A stretch of 43,923 nucleotides of DNA, taken from assembly GCF_902826655.1 (NCBI RefSeq), contig NZ_CADEFR010000027.1, forward strand, positions 1 to 43,923, in the 5' to 3' direction. The position numbers and the translations under genes were made by a program. Within the stretch, counting starts at the first letter, position 1; each line of letters opens with the position of its first letter. This DNA comes from an uncultured Methylibium sp. (lineage in GTDB: Bacteria > Pseudomonadota > Gammaproteobacteria > Burkholderiales > Burkholderiaceae_C). The notes below the pieces were generated by a model, which was given only the letters and a program-made list of their open reading frames with translations, was not told the DNA's origin and did not search any database. Shown piece after piece: positions 39,780 to 43,923 of this stretch.

Positions 39780-40835
39780 TCAGATCATCGCGGCCGGGTC
39801 GGTGGCCGGGTCGGTGGCGTGTTCGGTCGCGAAGCGCGTCACCTTGCGCGGCAGCAGATGCACCGTGGCGCCGGGCTCCAGCGGGAAGCGCTGGCGCAGC
39901 AGCTGGTACTCGCTGCGCGGCAGCTCGACGTCGACATAGCTGCCGTCGTCGACGCGCTTGAACTCGATGCGCGTGTTCGGGCCCACGGTCAGCGCCTGCG
40001 ACAGCGTGGCCGGCAGCGAGCCGTCGGCCGGGGCCGGCAGGATCGCCAGCTCGTGCGGACGCACGTAGCTGACCGCATCGCCCGGGGCGTGGCCGAGCCG
40101 GCCGTGGAACAGGTTCACGTCGCCCAGGAACTGCAGCACGAAGGGCGTGGCCGGCTTGTCGTAGACCTCGTCCGGCGCGCCTTCCTGCTCGATGCGGCCC
40201 TGGTTCATCACGACGATGCGGTCGGCGACCTCCATCGCCTCGTCCTGGTCGTGGGTGACGAAGACGCTGGTCACGTGCACCTCGTCGTGCAGGCGACGCA
40301 GCCAGCGGCGCAGCTCCTTGCGCACCTTCGCGTCCAGCGCGCCGAAGGGCTCGTCGAGCAGCAGCACCTTGGGCTCGACGGCCAGCGCGCGGGCCAGCGC
40401 GATGCGCTGGCGCTGGCCACCGGAGAGTTGATGCGGGAAGCGGTCGGCCACCCAGTCCAGCTGCACGAGCTTCAGCAGCTCCATCACCTTCTCGCGGATC
40501 TTCTCCTCCGACGGCCGCGTCGCCTTGGGGCGCACGCGCAGCCCGAAGGCCACGTTCTCGAAGATCGACATGTGGCCGAACAGCGCGTAGTGCTGGAACA
40601 CGAAGCCGACCTGGCGCTCGCGCACGTGCGTGTTCGTCGCGTCCTCGCCCTCGAAATGCACGCTGCCGCTGTCGGGCACCTCGAGGCCCGCGATGATGCG
40701 CAGCAGCGTGGTCTTGCCGCAGCCCGACGGCCCGAGCAGCGCGACCAGTTCGCCGGCCGGCATCGTCAGGTTGAGGTTGTCGCAGGCGACGGTCGCGCCG
40801 AAGCGCTTGTTGAGGTTGCGGACTTCGATGCTCAT
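39780..40835 (-). CDS. cysA: Sulfate/thiosulfate ABC transporter ATP-binding protein CysA
   Basis: 351 residues. Walker [10 protein letters not shown], signature [15 protein letters not shown], Walker [12 protein letters not shown] and a C-terminal TOBE part ([13 protein letters not shown]). Energises sulfate import with CysT and CysW. Last gene of the operon, 10 bp after cysW. Confidence 0.96.
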   Translation of the reverse strand: MSIEVRNLNKRFGATVACDNLNLTMPAGELVALLGPSGCGKTTLLRIIAGLEVPDSGSVHFEGEDATNTHVRERQVGFVFQHYALFGHMSIFENVAFGLRVRPKATRPSEEKIREKVMELLKLVQLDWVADRFPHQLSGGQRQRIALARALAVEPKVLLLDEPFGALDAKVRKELRRWLRRLHDEVHVTSVFVTHDQDEAMEVADRIVVMNQGRIEQEGAPDEVYDKPATPFVLQFLGDVNLFHGRLGHAPGDAVSYVRPHELAILPAPADGSLPATLSQALTVGPNTRIEFKRVDDGSYVDVELPRSEYQLLRQRFPLEPGATVHLLPRKVTRFATEHATDPATDPAAMI

Positions 40836-40845
40836 CTCGTGTCTT

Positions 40846-41748
40846 TCACTGGGGCCGTTCGAGGCTCACGGCATTCATCTGCTGCTTGACGCGCCGCTCG
40901 ACCAGGTACTTCAGGACCAGGGTCACCAGCGCCAGGCCGGCCAGCAGCGAGGCCACCGCGAAGGCGGCCGCGAACTGGTATTCGTTGTAGGCGATCTCGA
41001 TGTGCAGCGGCATCGTGTTGGTCTGGCCGCGGATGTGGCCGCTGACGACGCTGACCGCGCCGAACTCGCCCATCGCCCGCGCATTGCACAGGATCACGCC
41101 GTACAGCAGCGCCCACTTCACGTTCGGCAGCGTGACGCGCCAGAACATCTGCCAGCCGTTGGCACCGAGCACGCGTGCGGCCTCCTCCTGCTCGTTGCCC
41201 TGCGCCTGCATCAGCGGGATCAGCTCGCGCGCGACGAACGGGAAGGTCACGAACACCGTCGCCAGCACGATGCCGGGCACCGCGAAGATGATCTTCAGGT
41301 CGTGGTCGCGCAGCCACCCGCCGAACCAGCCCTGCAGGCCGAAGATCAGCACGTAGATCAGGCCCGAGATCACCGGGCTCACCGAGAACGGCAGGTCGAT
41401 CAGCGTGAGCAGCACGTTCTTGCCGCGGAAATCGAACTTCGCGATGGTCCAGGCTGCCGCCACGCCGAACACCAGGTTCATCGGCACCGCGATCGCCGCG
41501 ACGATCAGCGTGAGCTTGATCGCCGACAGCGCGTCGGGCTCGACGATGGCTGCGACATAGACGCTCCAGCCCTTCTTCAGCGCCTCGTAGAACACGGTGC
41601 CGAGCGGCACGAACAGGAACAGCGTCAGGAAGACGAGCGCCACCCCGATCAGGGCGCGCCGCACCCAGGCCGGTTCGGTGGTCGCGGACTTCAATGCAGG
41701 GGGCGCGACGCTCACGGCGGAGCCTGATGCAGTCAGTACGGCGCTCAT
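40846..41748 (-). CDS. cysW: Sulfate ABC transporter permease CysW
   Basis: 300 residues, six membrane spans, with the EAA-type loop [30 protein letters not shown] that meets Cys[38 protein letters not shown] is the CysW signature. It lies 1 bp from cysT. Confidence 0.95.
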   Translation of the reverse strand: MSAVLTASGSAVSVAPPALKSATTEPAWVRRALIGVALVFLTLFLFVPLGTVFYEALKKGWSVYVAAIVEPDALSAIKLTLIVAAIAVPMNLVFGVAAAWTIAKFDFRGKNVLLTLIDLPFSVSPVISGLIYVLIFGLQGWFGGWLRDHDLKIIFAVPGIVLATVFVTFPFVARELIPLMQAQGNEQEEAARVLGANGWQMFWRVTLPNVKWALLYGVILCNARAMGEFGAVSVVSGHIRGQTNTMPLHIEIAYNEYQFAAAFAVASLLAGLALVTLVLKYLVERRVKQQMNAVSLERPQ

Positions 41749-41749
41749 G

Positions 41750-42586
41750 TCAGATCCCGCCCTGGCGACGGCGCGCCCACGACTGCAGCGCGTTGATCGT
41801 CAGCATCAGCGCGAAGCTCACCACCAGCATCACGACGGCGATGGCGGTCGCGCCGGCGTAGTCGTACTGCTCGAGCTTGGTGATGATCAGCAGCGGCGTG
41901 ATCTCGCTGACCATCGGCATGTTGCCGGCGATGAAGATCACCGAGCCGTACTCGCCCAGCGCGCGCGCGAAGGCCAGCGCGAAGCCGGTCAGCAGCGCCG
42001 GGCTGACGATCGGGAAGATGACGTGACGGAAGGTCTGCCAGCGGCTCGCGCCCAGCGTCGCCGAGGCTTCCTCCAGTTCCTTGCTCACATGCTCGAGCAC
42101 CGGCTGCACGGTGCGCACGACGAAGGGCAGGCCGATGAAGGTCAGCGCGACGAAGACGCCGACCGGCGTGTAGCTGACCTTGAACGGCAGGTATTGGCCG
42201 ATCAGCCCGTTCTGCGCGTAGATCGCGGTCAGCGCGATGCCCGCGACGGCGGTGGGCAGTGCGAACGGCAGGTCGACCAGCGCATCGATCACGCGCTTGA
42301 ACGGGAACTCGTAGCGCACCAGCACCCAGGCCACGACCAGGCCGAAGATCGCATTGATCGCCGCGCCCAGGAACGACGCGCCGAAGGTCAGCCGGTAGCT
42401 CGCCATCACGCGCGGCGAGGTCACCGCGTCCCAGAACGCGCCCCAGGTCAGCGTGAAGGTCTTGAGGAAGGCCGCGCTCAGCGGCAGCAGCACGATCAGG
42501 CTCAGGTAGAGCAGCGTGAAGCCGAGCGCGAGGTCGAAGCCCGGCAGCACGCTGTGACGGCGCAGCAGGGTGCGAGAGAAGAACAT
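41750..42586 (-). CDS. cysT: Sulfate ABC transporter permease CysT (CysU)
   Basis: 278 residues, six spans. Starts [25 protein letters not shown] loop [31 protein letters not shown], and [22 protein letters not shown] typical of CysT. It follows sbp after 21 bp and precedes cysW by 1 bp. Confidence 0.95.
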   Translation of the reverse strand: MFFSRTLLRRHSVLPGFDLALGFTLLYLSLIVLLPLSAAFLKTFTLTWGAFWDAVTSPRVMASYRLTFGASFLGAAINAIFGLVVAWVLVRYEFPFKRVIDALVDLPFALPTAVAGIALTAIYAQNGLIGQYLPFKVSYTPVGVFVALTFIGLPFVVRTVQPVLEHVSKELEEASATLGASRWQTFRHVIFPIVSPALLTGFALAFARALGEYGSVIFIAGNMPMVSEITPLLIITKLEQYDYAGATAIAVVMLVVSFALMLTINALQSWARRRQGGI

Positions 42587-42607
42587 GGTGGGCGCTCCGG
42601 CGGCCGA

Positions 42608-43621
42608 TCAGCGCTTGTTCGAAGAGACGATCCGGTCGTAGCTGCCGCCGTCCCTGAAGTGGTCGGCCTGCGCCTTCTTCCAGCCGCCGAACACCTCGTC
42701 GACGGTGAAGGTCGTGAGCTTGGGGAAGTCCGCCGCGTGCTTGGCCAGCACCTTGGCCGAGCGCGGCCGCAGGTGGTACTTGGCCGCGACGGCCTGGCCT
42801 TCGTCGGTCCACAGGAACTTGAGGTAGGCCTCGGCCTGCCTGCGCGTGCCCTTGCGGTCGACGACCTTGTCGACCACGGCGACCGGGTTCTCGGCCAGCA
42901 CCGTCCAGCCGGGATAGACGACCTCGAAGTCACCGCCGAACTCGCGCTTGATCAACGGCACCTCGCTCTCGAAGGTGACCAGCGCGTCGCCCAGGCCGCG
43001 CTGCGCAAAGGTGGTGGTCGCGCCGCGCCCGCCGCCGTCGAGCACCGGCACGTTGGCGAAGATGCGGCCGACCAGCGCCTCGGCCGCCGGCGTGCTGACG
43101 CCCTTCTTGAGCGCTGCGCCCCAGGCCGCGAGGTAGGTGTAGCGGCCGTTGCCCGAGGTCTTGGGGTTGGGCACGATCACCGACACGCCCTTGCGACCGA
43201 GGTCGTCCCAGTCGCGGATGTTCTTCGGGTTGCCCTTGCGCACCAGGATCACCGACACCGACGTGGTCGGCGAGGCGTTGTCGGGCAGGCGCTTGGCCCA
43301 GTCGGCGGCCACCAGGCCGCCGCGATCGAACAGGATGTCGATGTCGTTGGCCTGATTCATCGTGATCACGTCGGCCTCCAGGCCGTCGGCCACCGCGCGC
43401 GCCTGGGCGCTGGAGCCGCCGTGGCTCTGGTTCACCGTGAGGTCCTCGCCGGTGGTCTTCTTCCAGTGGGCGATGAAGACGGCGTTGTAGTCCTTGTAGA
43501 ACTCGCGCGAGACGTCGTAGCTGACGTTCAGCAGCGCCGGGCCGGCCGTGGCCAGACCCGCCAGTCCGGCGAGGGTGAGCGCGGCCAGCGCGCGACGGGC
43601 GATCGAGGGAGCTGTAGGCAT
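42608..43621 (-). CDS. sbp: Periplasmic sulfate-binding protein
   Basis: 337 residues from ATG 43621. Signal peptide RRALAALTLAGLAGLATAGPA, then LLNVSYDVSREFYKDYN. The family signature VNQSHGGSSAQARAV and NPKTSGNGRYTYLAAWG are present. Delivers sulfate to CysTWA. Upstream lies a second sulfate-binding gene (43834 onward), so the operon had or has two binding proteins. Confidence 0.95.
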   Translation of the reverse strand: MPTAPSIARRALAALTLAGLAGLATAGPALLNVSYDVSREFYKDYNAVFIAHWKKTTGEDLTVNQSHGGSSAQARAVADGLEADVITMNQANDIDILFDRGGLVAADWAKRLPDNASPTTSVSVILVRKGNPKNIRDWDDLGRKGVSVIVPNPKTSGNGRYTYLAAWGAALKKGVSTPAAEALVGRIFANVPVLDGGGRGATTTFAQRGLGDALVTFESEVPLIKREFGGDFEVVYPGWTVLAENPVAVVDKVVDRKGTRRQAEAYLKFLWTDEGQAVAAKYHLRPRSAKVLAKHAADFPKLTTFTVDEVFGGWKKAQADHFRDGGSYDRIVSSNKR

Positions 43622-43696
43622 CTTGGGGCTCGGCAGGTTGGACACCGCGACGGGAACTCGGCGAGCCCGGGATGCTAGGCAAGCCGAACCCAAGTC

Positions 43697-43710
43697 CAAA
43701 CGACAGTTTG
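43697..43710. promoter_or_regulatory. Candidate CysB operator upstream of sbp
   Basis: CAAAC-GACA-GTTTG inverted repeat with an unspaced AT-rich flank (GCATAAGCATTCCATCA on the minus strand). It lies 76-89 bp before the sbp ATG. A TTGGAC/TAGCAT pair with 16-bp spacing on the minus strand may be the promoter. Confidence 0.4.
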
Positions 43711-43742
43711 ATGGAATGCTTATGCGAATCTCGCACAAGCAG

Positions 43743-43789
43743 ACGCGCCAGCAGGCGCACCGCGGCGGCGGTACGGGCTGCTGGCGCGT
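43743..43789. terminator. 12-bp inverted repeat between the two sbp genes
   Basis: Perfect arms ACGCGCCAGCAG and CTGCTGGCGCGT with a 23-nt loop. It lies between the second sbp stop and the first sbp promoter region. No T-run, so it may be a weak terminator, or an mRNA-protecting hairpin if the two genes share a transcript. Confidence 0.45.
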
Positions 43790-43810
43790 GGGTCAGGAGC
43801 GAGGCCGAGG

Positions 43811-43827
43811 GCGGGCGCCGGGCCCGC
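43811..43827 (-). terminator. Hairpin after the second sbp gene
   Basis: GCGGGC-GCCGG-GCCCGC, a 6-bp stem with a 5-nt loop, 6 bp after the stop at 43834. No clear T-run. Confidence 0.35.
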
Positions 43828-43833
43828 CGCCGC

Positions 43834-43923
43834 CTACTTCTTGCTGTAGATCTGGTCGAACACGCCGCCGTCGGCGAAGTGGGTCTTCTGGGCCTTGGTC
43901 CAGCCGCCGAACACGTCGTCGAT
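43834..43923 (-). CDS. Second sulfate-binding protein, C-terminal end only
   Basis: The last 29 residues before a TAG stop read IDDVFGGWTKAQKTHFADGG, then VFDQIYSKK. They match the end of the neighbouring Sbp (VDEVFGGWKKAQADHFRDGG) closely but not identically, so this is a tandem paralogue. The rest lies beyond the window. In similar operons two Sbp genes may differ in affinity for sulfate and thiosulfate; that is inference. Confidence 0.9.
   Translation of the reverse strand: MDDVFGGWTKAQKTHFADGGVFDQIYSKK

Noticed and set aside
1-43923. Search for tRNA, rRNA, insertion sequences, integrases and CRISPR arrays
   Set aside because: None was seen by reading the sequence. A covariance-model search would be needed to exclude a diverged small RNA.

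Overview
The window is a very GC-rich, densely coded bacterial chromosome segment. Gene content and protein style (nudJ-mnmA, a pqiABC operon, cysB next to a sbp-cysTWA operon, FNR-type control of a universal stress protein, many GTG/TTG starts, coding overlaps of a few bases) fit a betaproteobacterium of the order Burkholderiales, probably near Rubrivivax, Leptothrix or Ideonella. The placement is inferred from gene content, not from a marker gene. No tRNA, rRNA, transposase, integrase or CRISPR array was seen.

Left part (1-5457): the 5' part of pntA (minus strand), nudJ-mnmA (plus), a tandem-domain universal stress protein with a perfect FNR box (minus), and a HtrA-like serine protease with a PDZ domain (minus). 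Positions 5458-5842 are a regulatory gap.

Centre (5843-23197): seventeen consecutive plus-strand genes, nearly all overlapping or less than 45 bp apart, look like one operon. The first half is redox-like: an ApbE flavin transferase, a three-haem HzsA-related lipoprotein with a TolB-like propeller, a lipoprotein with a CX4CH motif, an SH3/beta-barrel protein, a second beta-barrel, a TlpA-like thioredoxin, a DUF4266 mini-lipoprotein and a DUF3570 barrel. The second half is machine-like: a periplasmic protein of unknown function, three TPR proteins (two of them lipoproteins), a small exported protein, a TolQ/ExbB homologue, two ExbD/TolR homologues and a TonB-like protein with an AgmX/PglI-type C-terminus. 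The second half recalls the core of the Myxococcus Agl-Glt envelope machine. The fusion of a proton-driven trans-envelope complex with a cytochrome/flavin module is the strongest candidate here for an undescribed system.

Right part (23198-43923): a small exported protein; an EF-G paralogue; DUF4864 and unknown genes; a lipoprotein divergent from pqiABC; two tandem FliA-like sigma factors; an M14-type metallopeptidase; a GAF histidine kinase; a LytS/LytTR-type two-component operon with a membrane protein between kinase and regulator; cysB; and the sulfate uptake operon (cysA, cysW, cysT, sbp) with a second sbp cut by the window end.

Other features: two copies of a 77-bp dispersed repeat, one of them read as protein; a perfect 24-bp in-frame duplication in a kinase ATP site; several genes with a -10-like hexamer 7-8 nt before the start codon, suggesting leaderless mRNAs; and palindromes at divergent promoters.
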